A DNA stretch of 47,038 nt, from the NCBI RefSeq assembly GCF_900100485.1, contig NZ_FNDH01000020.1:1-47038 (forward strand). The letters are read 5' to 3'. The position numbers were made by a program, and so were the translations under genes. Each line of letters opens with the position of its first letter. Position 1 is the stretch's first letter. A model generated the notes under the pieces. It was not told the origin of the DNA. It made no database searches and saw only the letters and a list, made by a program, of their open reading frames with translations. Below are positions 39,816 through 47,038 of this stretch, piece after piece. The DNA is from Nitrosomonas sp. Nm132 (GTDB taxonomy: Bacteria > Pseudomonadota > Gammaproteobacteria > Burkholderiales > Nitrosomonadaceae).

Positions 39816-42089
39816 TCAAACAGCGAGCCTATCGCGCAGGATGCGTGCAGCATTGATCATTTTCTCCAGTGCAGCTTGAGTTTCCGGCCAGCCTCGCGTT
39901 TTCAGTCCGCAGTCTGGATTGACCCATAATTGCTGGGGTCCGATGTGTCGCAGCGCTTTTTCCAGTAATGCCAGCATTTCGCCAGTATCCGGGATGCGTG
40001 GGGAATGAATGTCATACACACCTGGGCCGATTTCATTGGGATAAGCAAATTGTACGAAGGCATCCAGCAATTCCATGCGTGAACGTGACGTCTCAATGGT
40101 AATCACGTCTGCATCCATTTCCGAGATGGCTGGCAAAATATCGTTGAATTCCGAATAGCACATATGAGTATGAATCTGTGTTTCATCCTTTACGTTTGAA
40201 CTCGCGGCACGAAACGCTTTGACTGCCCACTGCAGATATTCAGACCAGTCAGCTTTTTTCAGAGGGAGTCCCTCGCGAAAGGCAGGTTCATCGATCTGAA
40301 TCATGCCAATTCCTGCCTGTTCCAAATCTTTTACTTCATCGCGAATGGCCAGTGCAAGCTGCAATGCAGTTTCTGAATAGGGCTGATCGTCGCGTACGAA
40401 CGACCACATCAGCATGGTCACCGGGCCAGTCAGCATTCCTTTGACCGGCTTGCTGGTTAGACTCTGGGCATAGCTGATCCAGTTGACCGTCATGGCTTCC
40501 GGACGGTAAATATCGCCATAGAGAATAGGGGGTTTGACACAACGGGAGCCGTAGCTTTGTACCCAGCCATTTTCAGTAAAAGCATATCCCCACAACTGTT
40601 CTCCAAAATATTCAACCATATCGTTGCGTTCGGCTTCGCCGTGCACGAGCACATCAAGCCCTATTTCTTCCTGTTTCTTGATGACATCCTGGATTTTAGT
40701 GCGCATAACCTCAAGGTATTCGACATGAGTAAACTCACCTTTCTTGAAAGCTGCGCGCGCCTTACGAATCTCAGCTGTCTGAGGAAACGAGCCAATAGTG
40801 GTTGTGGGCAGCAACGGTAACTGAAAATGCTGGCGTTGTAGCGACTGCCGTTGGGCAAAGGGATGGTGACGCTGGCAGTCATGAGATGTCAGCTTTTTCA
40901 GTCGTTCTTGTACGACTGGATTATGTATCCGGTTAGATTGCTGTCTTGCTTGTTTTGCCTGAGAGGAGGCTTCTAGGAATGATCCGATCGATGCTTCTCC
41001 CTTATTCAGGCCATGACCGAGAATCGCGATTTCACCGAGTTTTTGCACCGAGAAAGCGAGCCAGTTCTTGATTTCACCATCCAGTCGGGTCTCCAGATCG
41101 AGATCCACTGGAGAATGCAATAGCGAGCAACTGGGTGCAATCCATAATCGCTCACCTAAAATCGATTGCGTCTGCGACAAGGTTGCCAGCGCTTGGGATA
41201 GATCGGCACGCCATACATTGCGTCCATCGATTATTCCGAGTGACAGGATTTTATTGGTGGGGTAATCGCTAAGAAATGTAGTAAGCTGATGCGGCGCGCG
41301 GCATAAATCGATATGTAAGCCATCCACTGGTAAGGCTTTGAGTTTTTCCGCATGGTTATCAACCGCGCCAAAATAAGTCGTCAACAGCAATTGTGTGCCG
41401 CTTCCTTGCAGCGCTGTATAGGCTTCATTCAGTTTTGTTAACCAGATTTCCTCCAGATCAAATGTCAAAAATGGCTCATCCATCTGGACCCACTGTACGC
41501 CTGACGAGGCAATTCTAGTCAAAATATCGCGATAAGCTGGCAGCAGGCGGGGTAGCAAATCCAGGCGGTTAAAATCTGGTTCTGTCTCCTTGCCCAGAAA
41601 TAAATAGGTTAGTGGTCCGATCAATACCACTTTGGGAGAAATCCCCAGGGTTTTGGCCTCAGTGATTTCATTAAACAGTTGTTCCGAGGCAATATGAAAT
41701 TGAGTGTGCCTGTTAAATTCTGGAACGATATAGTGATAGTTGGTATTAAACCACTTGGTCATTTCCATCGCTGACTGATGAGATGCGCCGCGCGCCATGG
41801 CGAAATACACGTCGAGCGGCGTTTCATGTTGACTTGAATTGAAACGCTCCGGCACTGCTCCAAGCAATGCGGTCATATTGAGCATATGATCATAGAGTGC
41901 AAAATCACCTACAGGAATCAGATCGATACCCTTTTCCTTTTGTACCAGCCAGTTTCTTTCGCGTATCGCCTGCGCTTGCTTTTGTAATTGCCCGGCATCG
42001 ATATCCTGGCGCCAGTATGCTTCAAGAGCGCGTTTCAATTCCCGGTGTGCGCCTATCCGTGGGAATCCCAGATTATGTGTCAAAGCCAT
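39816..42089 (-). CDS. metE: Cobalamin-independent methionine synthase MetE
   Basis: From ATG 42089 the protein is 757 residues and begins [20 protein letters not shown], the usual MetE N-terminus. The open frame runs 54 codons farther upstream without homology and into the metR intergenic region, so I reject the longer start. Zn-binding His and Cys are in [11 protein letters not shown] and the final Cys is in [11 protein letters not shown]. It methylates homocysteine using methyl-tetrahydrofolate triglutamate. It is transcribed divergently from metR, which normally activates it. Confidence 0.96.
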   Translation of the reverse strand: MALTHNLGFPRIGAHRELKRALEAYWRQDIDAGQLQKQAQAIRERNWLVQKEKGIDLIPVGDFALYDHMLNMTALLGAVPERFNSSQHETPLDVYFAMARGASHQSAMEMTKWFNTNYHYIVPEFNRHTQFHIASEQLFNEITEAKTLGISPKVVLIGPLTYLFLGKETEPDFNRLDLLPRLLPAYRDILTRIASSGVQWVQMDEPFLTFDLEEIWLTKLNEAYTALQGSGTQLLLTTYFGAVDNHAEKLKALPVDGLHIDLCRAPHQLTTFLSDYPTNKILSLGIIDGRNVWRADLSQALATLSQTQSILGERLWIAPSCSLLHSPVDLDLETRLDGEIKNWLAFSVQKLGEIAILGHGLNKGEASIGSFLEASSQAKQARQQSNRIHNPVVQERLKKLTSHDCQRHHPFAQRQSLQRQHFQLPLLPTTTIGSFPQTAEIRKARAAFKKGEFTHVEYLEVMRTKIQDVIKKQEEIGLDVLVHGEAERNDMVEYFGEQLWGYAFTENGWVQSYGSRCVKPPILYGDIYRPEAMTVNWISYAQSLTSKPVKGMLTGPVTMLMWSFVRDDQPYSETALQLALAIRDEVKDLEQAGIGMIQIDEPAFREGLPLKKADWSEYLQWAVKAFRAASSNVKDETQIHTHMCYSEFNDILPAISEMDADVITIETSRSRMELLDAFVQFAYPNEIGPGVYDIHSPRIPDTGEMLALLEKALRHIGPQQLWVNPDCGLKTRGWPETQAALEKMINAARILRDRLAV

Positions 42090-42174
42090 GATTATTTTTT
42101 CTATTGAATTGAAGAGAATAATGATTGTGTGGCATGCTAAACTATGAATCAAATGAAAATTTCTATTATAAAAA

Positions 42175-42187
42175 TGAATAATATTCA
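42175..42187. promoter_or_regulatory. MetR operator in the metE-metR intergenic region
   Basis: TGAATAATATTCA is a perfect match to the MetR box TGAA-N5-TTCA and is nearly a full palindrome. It lies 3 nt before the metR ATG and about 85 nt upstream of the metE ATG. This fits autorepression of metR and activation of metE. Confidence 0.7.
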
Positions 42188-42190
42188 TAT

Positions 42191-43105
42191 ATGCTTGAAT
42201 TACGCCATCTTCGTACTTTGACAGCGCTGCGGGAAACCGGCAGCGTATCACTCGCTGCTAAGCGCGTACATCTCACTCAATCGGCACTTTCTCATCAAAT
42301 CAAGGCATTACAGGATTATTATCAGTTGCCGCTGATTCAGCGACAGGGACATGCCATCCAATTGACTGATGCAGGGAAGCGCCTTGTTCGGTTAGCAGAA
42401 AAAGTTATCATGGAGGTGCAGGCGGCAGAGCGGGATCTCGCTAGGCTTTCGCAGCGAACCACAGGGAATTTACGCATCGCGCTGGAATGTCATACCTGTT
42501 TTGACTGGTTGATGCCGATCATGGACACATTTCGCGAGCATTGGCCGGAGGTAGAGTTGGATCTGGTGTCCGGATTTCACGCTGACCCTATCAAGCTGCT
42601 CAAACAGGGAGAGGCGGATATTGTCATTGGCTCAGAAAATAAACTTCAGCGAGGTCTCGTTCATCATCCATTGTTTCGCTTCGAGATTCTGGCAGTACTT
42701 GCGCCAGGTCATGAGCTAGGAAAAAAACGCGTTCTGGATGTGGTGGATTTTACCAATATAACCCTCATTACCTACCCAGTACCGGAAGAACGTATCGATC
42801 TGATCAGCAAGGTGCTGATGCCCGCCGGTATACCATGGCAACGGCGGACAGCGGAGTTGACTGTGGCTATCTTGCAGTTGGTAGCCAGCCGCCGCGGTAT
42901 CGCGGCATTACCCAATTGGGGGATCAAGAGCTATGTCGACCATGATTATATTATCGCCAGACGCATCGGTGTTAACGGGCTATGGAGCGACTTATTCGTG
43001 ACGGCGCGCAAAGAAATCGCTTCCCTTCCGTATTTCCAGGATTTTTTAACCACCAGCCGGAATCAATGCTTTGCGACTTTAGAAGGGATCATTCCATTGG
43101 AATGA
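42191..43105 (+). CDS. metR: LysR-family methionine regulator MetR
   Basis: This 304-residue LysR-type regulator has an N-terminal winged helix-turn-helix (residues 1-60; [20 protein letters not shown] is the recognition region) and a C-terminal periplasmic-binding-like effector domain. MetR uses homocysteine as coactivator. Divergent metE and the MetR box directly upstream support the name. The [10 protein letters not shown] segment is typical of MetR. Confidence 0.93.
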   Translation: MLELRHLRTLTALRETGSVSLAAKRVHLTQSALSHQIKALQDYYQLPLIQRQGHAIQLTDAGKRLVRLAEKVIMEVQAAERDLARLSQRTTGNLRIALECHTCFDWLMPIMDTFREHWPEVELDLVSGFHADPIKLLKQGEADIVIGSENKLQRGLVHHPLFRFEILAVLAPGHELGKKRVLDVVDFTNITLITYPVPEERIDLISKVLMPAGIPWQRRTAELTVAILQLVASRRGIAALPNWGIKSYVDHDYIIARRIGVNGLWSDLFVTARKEIASLPYFQDFLTTSRNQCFATLEGIIPLE

Positions 43106-43130
43106 AGGCGGCAGAAATGGGATTTTGAGA

Positions 43131-43167
43131 ACACTGGGTGGATAACAGGATGTTATCCACCCAGTGT
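43131..43167. terminator. Strong bidirectional hairpin between metR and CADD gene
   Basis: Perfect 16-bp arms, ACACTGGGTGGATAAC (43131-43146) and GTTATCCACCCAGTGT (43152-43167), enclose a 5-nt loop. It lies between two convergent genes and probably ends both transcripts. The T run on the plus side is short. Confidence 0.75.
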
Positions 43168-43173
43168 GTTTAA

Positions 43174-43917
43174 TTAATGCAGAGTGACAGCAGTTTCTTT
43201 ATCGCAGCTCAGATTGGCGCAATAGGTTTCATGAATACCATCCAGGAACTTCCATAGCGCATCGCATGCACGCTGGGTAGCAGCGAGCACTTCAGCCTGC
43301 TTTGCGGGGGTATCAGCAAATCGCTCGATAATCGCCCATTCGGCTTGTGAATGATAAATATCTGCTTTCTGGTGAACCGAAAAGAATTCATAATCCTCCG
43401 GATTGTCCATACCGTAGAACCGAGCCAGTCCATCAATTTTTACTGCAGCGATATCGGGAACTTGCGACTCAAATGCGTGCAGTGCTGCGAGACCTGCATA
43501 GAAAGGCTGATTCAAGCAAATGTCACGGAAGGTCGACACCAGATTTTCTGTCTCAGGCAGTGCGGCTGCATTGGCCAGGCTTTTATCGTCCGCGCCCAGG
43601 GCAAATGCGAACGCTTTCCATAAAGCCGGGTGATTACCATCACCATGTTCTTCGTCGATCAGGTTTTTGAGTATTTCCTGGCGCACACTGATATCACCGC
43701 TATTGGTTTCGGCATGAATGTGCGGTGTGTTGAAATGCACGGCGCTCAAATAGGTAGGCTCAGCCAGCACATTATAAAAATATTGTTCTGCATAATGCCG
43801 TAATTGTTCTTTGGTCAGTTTGCCTTCGGTCCAGGCAATGTAAAAAGGATGTTTCAATAAATGTTTGTTACTGATAATGGTATTAACTTTATGCTTGAAA
43901 ATTGTATTAGTTGTCAT
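43174..43917 (-). CDS. CADD-family haem-oxygenase-like diiron protein, p-aminobenzoate synthase
   Basis: This protein (247 residues from ATG 43917, with AAAGGA just upstream) has the haem-oxygenase-like fold of CADD. Metal-ligand segments are visible: LIDEEHGDGNHPALW, ALHAFESQVPDI, and FFSVHQKADIYHSQAEW. The Lys in AAVKIDGL and the N-terminal Tyr in HPFYIAW are candidates for the sacrificial residues known in Chlamydia CADD. The homologue NE1434 of Nitrosomonas europaea has been shown to support p-aminobenzoate synthesis without pabABC. An earlier ATG adds 16 residues. PqqC-like oxidase is the main alternative, less likely given the motifs. Confidence 0.85.
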   Translation of the reverse strand: MTTNTIFKHKVNTIISNKHLLKHPFYIAWTEGKLTKEQLRHYAEQYFYNVLAEPTYLSAVHFNTPHIHAETNSGDISVRQEILKNLIDEEHGDGNHPALWKAFAFALGADDKSLANAAALPETENLVSTFRDICLNQPFYAGLAALHAFESQVPDIAAVKIDGLARFYGMDNPEDYEFFSVHQKADIYHSQAEWAIIERFADTPAKQAEVLAATQRACDALWKFLDGIHETYCANLSCDKETAVTLH

Positions 43918-44008
43918 GATCATTCCTTTTTTAAACAGAGGTAAGTGAAGAAGCATCAACAGCAATCATCGCTAAATAACCTGGTTAAGTCAATCCAAAC
44001 GAAAAAAC

Positions 44009-44773
44009 TTACCTTGAGCGAGGCTTCTCCAAGGCGCTGAGTATACCGCGCAAGATGTTCACTTCTTCTTTTTCCAATTGAGCGCGTGCGAACATACGAC
44101 GTATTCGCTGCATGAGTCGTTTAGGTTGCTTGGGATCGAGAAATTTACTATCGATCATGGCTTGTTCCAGATGGCGATAAAACAACTCGATCTCGTGGAA
44201 GCTGGCGAGCTGTCTGGTTGTCTGTAGCGTTGACTGCACGGGAGGTTGAGCGAATGATTGCTTAGTAATTGTTTCGGTAGACGCCATGCGCAGTTCATAG
44301 GCCATGATTTGCACCGCAGCAGCCAGATTGAGAGAAGAATAATCAGGGTTAGTCGGAATATGCACCGTGAGCTGACACTTGCTGATTTCAGTTGTAGTCA
44401 GCCCGGAGCTTTCCCTGCCAAAAACCAATGCAACCGGAGATTGTGCTGCATGCCCAAGCAGTTCCTTCGCAGCCAGCCTGGCGTCAAGAGTCCGGCTGGA
44501 TAGATCACGCGGACGGGCGGTCATTGCTACGGCCAGCACAGTATCATGCAGCGCTTCTTCAAGGCTGCCTAACACATGCGTTCGTTCGAGGATGTCCCGC
44601 GCATTGCTGGCACGGACATTCGCTTCATTGTCCGGAAAGGATTTGGGATTGACCAGGTACAGTGCGCCTAATCCCATCGTTTTCATCGCTCTTGCGGCCG
44701 CCCCAATATTGCCGGGGTGGCTGGTATGGCTTAACACAATCCGGACATTATCGAGCGGGCAGAGGCGATTCAT
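44009..44773 (-). CDS. trmJ: tRNA (Cm32/Um32) 2'-O-methyltransferase TrmJ
   Basis: This SPOUT methyltransferase (254 residues from ATG 44773) modifies the ribose at position 32 of tRNA. Motifs are VLSHTSHPGNIGAAARAMKT, VALVFGRESSGLT and IPTNPDYSSLNLAAAVQIM. The open frame extends 20 codons upstream, but that would overlap the divergent suhB start, and MNRLCPLDNVRIV is the family-like beginning. It converges on nothing and is likely monocistronic. Confidence 0.93.
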   Translation of the reverse strand: MNRLCPLDNVRIVLSHTSHPGNIGAAARAMKTMGLGALYLVNPKSFPDNEANVRASNARDILERTHVLGSLEEALHDTVLAVAMTARPRDLSSRTLDARLAAKELLGHAAQSPVALVFGRESSGLTTTEISKCQLTVHIPTNPDYSSLNLAAAVQIMAYELRMASTETITKQSFAQPPVQSTLQTTRQLASFHEIELFYRHLEQAMIDSKFLDPKQPKRLMQRIRRMFARAQLEKEEVNILRGILSALEKPRSR

Positions 44774-44823
44774 ATTAAAATTACGCTTTTCAATTAATTC
44801 TTTATATTTCTTGGTCTTATAAA

Positions 44824-45651
44824 ATGCATCCAATGCTTACCATCGCGGTCAAAGCCGCGCGCCGTGCAGGCAGTATTATCAATCAAGCTTCACGAAACCT
44901 CGACATTCTGAATGTTTCGCGCAAATCGCACAGTGATTTTGTCAGTGAAGTAGATGGTGCGGCTGAAGAAGCCATCATCAAAGTATTGCTGGATGCTTAT
45001 CCTACGCATTCGATTCTAGCAGAAGAAAGCGGTAATCGCGGAGACCCCAGAAAGTCAGATTATCAGTGGATTATCGATCCGCTGGATGGTACCACCAATT
45101 TTCTGCATGGTTTCCCTAAATATGCGGTATCAATTGCGTTATTACATCGAGGCATTCTGTCGCAGGCGGTGGTATACGATCCAGTCAGCAATGAATTGTT
45201 CACCGCGAGCCGTGGACGTGGCGCCTATCTCAATGATCAACGCATACGCGTCAGTAAGCGCGCCCAACTGGCGGACTCACTGATCGGTACCGGTATTCCG
45301 TTCCGTGATCTTTCCTTTCTGGAAGCTTATCTCGGCATGTTCAAGGATATCATCCCCAAAACGGCTGGCATTCGCCGCCCTGGCTCTGCTGCATTGGATT
45401 TGGCGTATGTTGCAGCTGGGCGCTACGACGGTTTCTGGGAAATCGGCTTGTCTCCATGGGATATTGCCGCAGGCTGTCTGCTGATTCTCGAGGCAGGGGG
45501 CATGGTCAGCGATCTGGAGGGAAATGAAAACTACATGAAGAGCGGACAGGTTGTCGCAGGCAATCCCAAGATCTTTGTCCAGCTACTGCAAATTATCGCC
45601 CCTCATTTAACGCCACAGCTCATCGCGGCCAATAAGCAGTCTGCATCGTAG
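44824..45651 (+). CDS. suhB: Inositol-1-monophosphatase family protein SuhB
   Basis: This 275-residue Mg-dependent phosphatase has [16 protein letters not shown] (metal-binding DPLDGT), EESG for the first metal ligand, and [17 protein letters not shown] near the C-terminus. In E. coli SuhB also binds the rRNA antitermination complex. It is divergent from trmJ with about 50 bp between starts, so a shared promoter region is likely. Confidence 0.95.
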   Translation: MHPMLTIAVKAARRAGSIINQASRNLDILNVSRKSHSDFVSEVDGAAEEAIIKVLLDAYPTHSILAEESGNRGDPRKSDYQWIIDPLDGTTNFLHGFPKYAVSIALLHRGILSQAVVYDPVSNELFTASRGRGAYLNDQRIRVSKRAQLADSLIGTGIPFRDLSFLEAYLGMFKDIIPKTAGIRRPGSAALDLAYVAAGRYDGFWEIGLSPWDIAAGCLLILEAGGMVSDLEGNENYMKSGQVVAGNPKIFVQLLQIIAPHLTPQLIAANKQSAS

Positions 45652-45765
45652 CTGGGAAAGGAGGCAAGACAGTTGAACAATGAATAAAAAGCAACTCTCT
45701 GAACGTGATATCTGCACCCAATTTATTACCTCTTCCTTGGCCGGCAAAGTGGGATATCGCGCGGT

Positions 45766-45785
45766 ATTCCCACCTGTGCGGGAAT
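45766..45785. repeat. Short palindromic repeat
   Basis: ATTCCC (45766-45771) and GGGAAT (45780-45785) form an imperfect ATTCCCnnnnnnnnGGGAAT palindrome with GACG following. This is the form of a common dispersed extragenic repeat. It follows the restriction-subunit fragment on the minus strand. Confidence 0.5.
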
Positions 45786-45789
45786 GACG

Positions 45790-45949
45790 AAACAGCCTCC
45801 AGCAAGTACCTGAGTGCAACATATGCACAGCCGTCGCTTCTGCTCGGTTCGGCGCGCAATTTCTCCAGTTCATCGCAATGGACCATGAGCGGGCCGATTG
45901 TGGCAACGATGCGGCGTTGTTCGGAGAGTGTGGAAGCGGAAATATATGC
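45790..45949 (-). pseudogene. Fragment of a type I restriction S subunit (HsdS C-terminal segment)
   Basis: The minus strand encodes YISASTLSEQRRIVATIGPL and MVHCDELEKLRAEPSRSDGC, then YVALRYLLEA. The pattern LSEQRRIVA followed by LM-CD-LE is the usual end of an HsdS target-recognition domain. No start or N-terminal half is present, and the frame runs on into a palindromic repeat. It is a relic, with no hsdM or hsdR nearby. Confidence 0.5.
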
Positions 45950-46433
45950 TGAAAGAGATCATCATTAATTGTAGGTTAGGCTACTCCCTTTTATTTTCGT
46001 ATCCGTATCTACAGGACGCACAAATACTGGCGATCTTAAATAGTGGTAAATAGTGGTAAATAAACCGATTGCTGATACCAGAGCATGGTATCTTTCTAAA
46101 CAAACTTGCGAGCACGCGATAGTGCTTCTGAATTATTGAGCAGTTGTACTGACTCGCTAATGGCCATTCTCGCTGTCGATTGATCCAACATTCATATAAG
46201 TAAATCATCGACCAGGTGTTTTCTGCTCCCAATCGTGGCAAATATCTTTTACCCACATTTATTCTCTTCTCGACCTTTCCGGGTACTTTTACCAAAAGTA
46301 TTTGATCTAATCCAATCAGCTGGATACCGTTCCGCTTGCGCGGTGATATAGCCTATATTTCTGAATATACTTTAACAGAGTTGGGACGAGAGGATAGGTA
46401 ACCCGAAACCGCGAATTCACAACTTATGCTGAG
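45950..46433. other. Accessory gap with short tandem repeat, no supported gene
   Basis: A 10-bp unit TAGTGGTAAA is repeated twice at 46041-46060, with partial copies on both sides (about 46038-46063). A 104-codon minus-strand frame at 45981-46295 has no recognisable motif and no good start, so it is not called as a gene. The rest shows nothing definite. Confidence 0.4.
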
Positions 46434-46448
46434 TATAAGGAGGTATGA

Positions 46449-46505
46449 ATGAGCAAGCCTGCCAATAGCTATCCCATGTGCGTTAAATTTTCCTGGCTTT
46501 TTCTA
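46449..46505 (+). pseudogene. 5' end of an unknown gene cut by an IS5-family insertion
   Basis: ATG 46449 has TAAGGAGGT just upstream, a strong ribosome binding site. The 19 codons that follow encode MSKPANSYPMCVKFSWLFL. The frame then enters the left end of the IS5-family element and stops within 10 codons. The start of a real gene has therefore probably been separated from its body by the insertion. The product cannot be identified; the rest would lie beyond the right edge. Confidence 0.5.
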
Positions 46506-47038
46506 GGGTCTGTTGACGTTTTGAGGTAAGTATTTCATAAATCGAAGTAAACTCGTAATATTGAGAGATTTTTACACCCCCCCACAAAACGAGTTTACGA
46601 TGCCCCGACTGATGCTCACTGATGAGTTCTGGCTGAAGCTGGAGAAGATTCTGCTTCAAGAAGCGATTTATAACAAGCGCAATCTGTGCATGACGGTGGA
46701 GGGTGTGCTATACCGAATGCGGGTTGGTTGTCCGTGGCGGGACTTACCCGAGGTTTTTGGATGCTGGAATTCCATCTATAAGAGATTCAATGCTTGGTCA
46801 TCCACTAACAAGTGGAGCAGAGTTTTCAAGGCGCTGATTATTGATCCGGATTGGGAATGGGAATTTATTGATGGCAGCTACGTTAAAGCGCATCAGCATA
46901 GTGCGGGAGCTGCCGGCAAGAAGCCGCAGGCCATCGGAAAAAGCCGTGCTGGCAACACTACGAAGATCCACCTTGCTGTTGATGGTTGTGGTTTGCCGGT
47001 TGAATTTGAAATTACCGGTGGAGATGTGAATGATTGCT
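46506..47038 (+). mobile_element. IS5-family insertion sequence, truncated by window end
   Basis: The left end begins near 46506 with GGGTCTGTTGACGTTTTGAG, a terminal repeat start typical of one IS5-family branch. It is followed by the transposase gene at 46600. The right end is outside the window. CTAG at 46503-46506 borders the left end and may be part of the target site; this cannot be resolved without the right junction. Confidence 0.75.
46600..47038 (+). CDS. IS5-family transposase (partial, 3' end outside window)
   Basis: The first 146 codons are open with no frameshift. Signatures are MPRLMLTDEFWLKLEKILL, MRVGCPWRDLPEVFG and WEFIDGSYVKAHQHSAGA, in which D91 is the first DDE aspartate. 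IGKSRAGNTTKIHLAVDGCG and FEITGGDVND follow. The N-terminal PF13340-type domain and the start of the DDE domain are complete. It is unlike the left-edge remnant, which shows the C-terminal part and motif differences, so the two cannot be compared directly. The second half, including the remaining DDE residues, is not visible. Confidence 0.85.
   Translation, partial: MPRLMLTDEFWLKLEKILLQEAIYNKRNLCMTVEGVLYRMRVGCPWRDLPEVFGCWNSIYKRFNAWSSTNKWSRVFKALIIDPDWEWEFIDGSYVKAHQHSAGAAGKKPQAIGKSRAGNTTKIHLAVDGCGLPVEFEITGGDVNDC

Noticed and set aside
42090..42251. 54-codon upstream extension of metE
   Set aside because: It lacks homology to MetE, runs over the MetR box and across the metR start; [13 protein letters not shown] at 42089 is the family start.
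45981..46295. 104-codon minus-strand open frame in the right-end gap
   Set aside because: It has no recognisable motif, no good ribosome binding site and a composition unlike neighbouring genes.

Overview
The window looks like a chromosomal segment of a betaproteobacterium, most probably an ammonia oxidiser of the Nitrosomonas group. This is inferred from gene content: a CADD-type p-aminobenzoate synthase of the kind described in Nitrosomonas europaea, the hemA-prfA-prmC-grxD order, an HPr-rel-A gene set, and Nitrosomonas-like protein sequences. No rRNA, tRNA or CRISPR array was seen. Both ends carry IS5-family material: a frameshifted remnant at the left edge, and an intact but window-truncated copy at the right edge that has cut into another gene.

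Layout. About 0.8-5.0 kb is a plus-strand operon of acyl-AMP ligase, extended SDR, acyl carrier protein and serine-palmitoyltransferase-like PLP enzyme. This is the gene combination of the bacterial sphingolipid (ceramide) pathway. It is followed by pgeF and a ZIP metal transporter. On the minus strand, 6.9-9.5 kb encodes a GT2-GtrA-GT39 fusion glycosyltransferase. From 9.5 to 16.8 kb lies the fatty-acid/envelope cluster yceD-rpmF-plsX-fabH-fabD-fabG-acpP-fabF-mltG, with maf (yceF type) divergent. The order matches E. coli except that pabC is missing between fabF and mltG.

From 17.6 to 24.3 kb there is a CzcI-like/CzcC/CzcB/CzcA heavy-metal efflux operon. From 24.5 to 27.5 kb there is an HPr-rel-A set: a small twin-arginine exported protein, a PqqD-like chaperone, an HprK-related kinase and a nucleotidyltransferase, preceded by a well-spaced sigma-54 promoter. 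Minus-strand housekeeping genes follow (mgtE, mtgA, aroE, a TonB-like protein, an RNase II-like enzyme), then two unannotated, translationally coupled small ORFs at about 34.0 kb and a 170-bp MITE-like element at 34.5 kb.

From 34.8 to 39.1 kb are creA and hemA-prfA-prmC-grxD, the middle three joined by ATGA overlaps. A small DedA/YqaA-type protein, divergent metE/metR with a perfect MetR box, the CADD-type enzyme, trmJ and suhB follow. The right end (45.7-47.0 kb) is accessory or decaying DNA: a probable type I restriction S-subunit fragment, a palindromic repeat, a short tandem repeat and the IS5-family element.

The segments most worth follow-up are the sphingolipid-type operon, the sigma-54-preceded HPr-rel-A set with its candidate exported partner, the two coupled small ORFs, the 170-bp inverted-repeat element, and the CADD enzyme paired with the empty pabC position.
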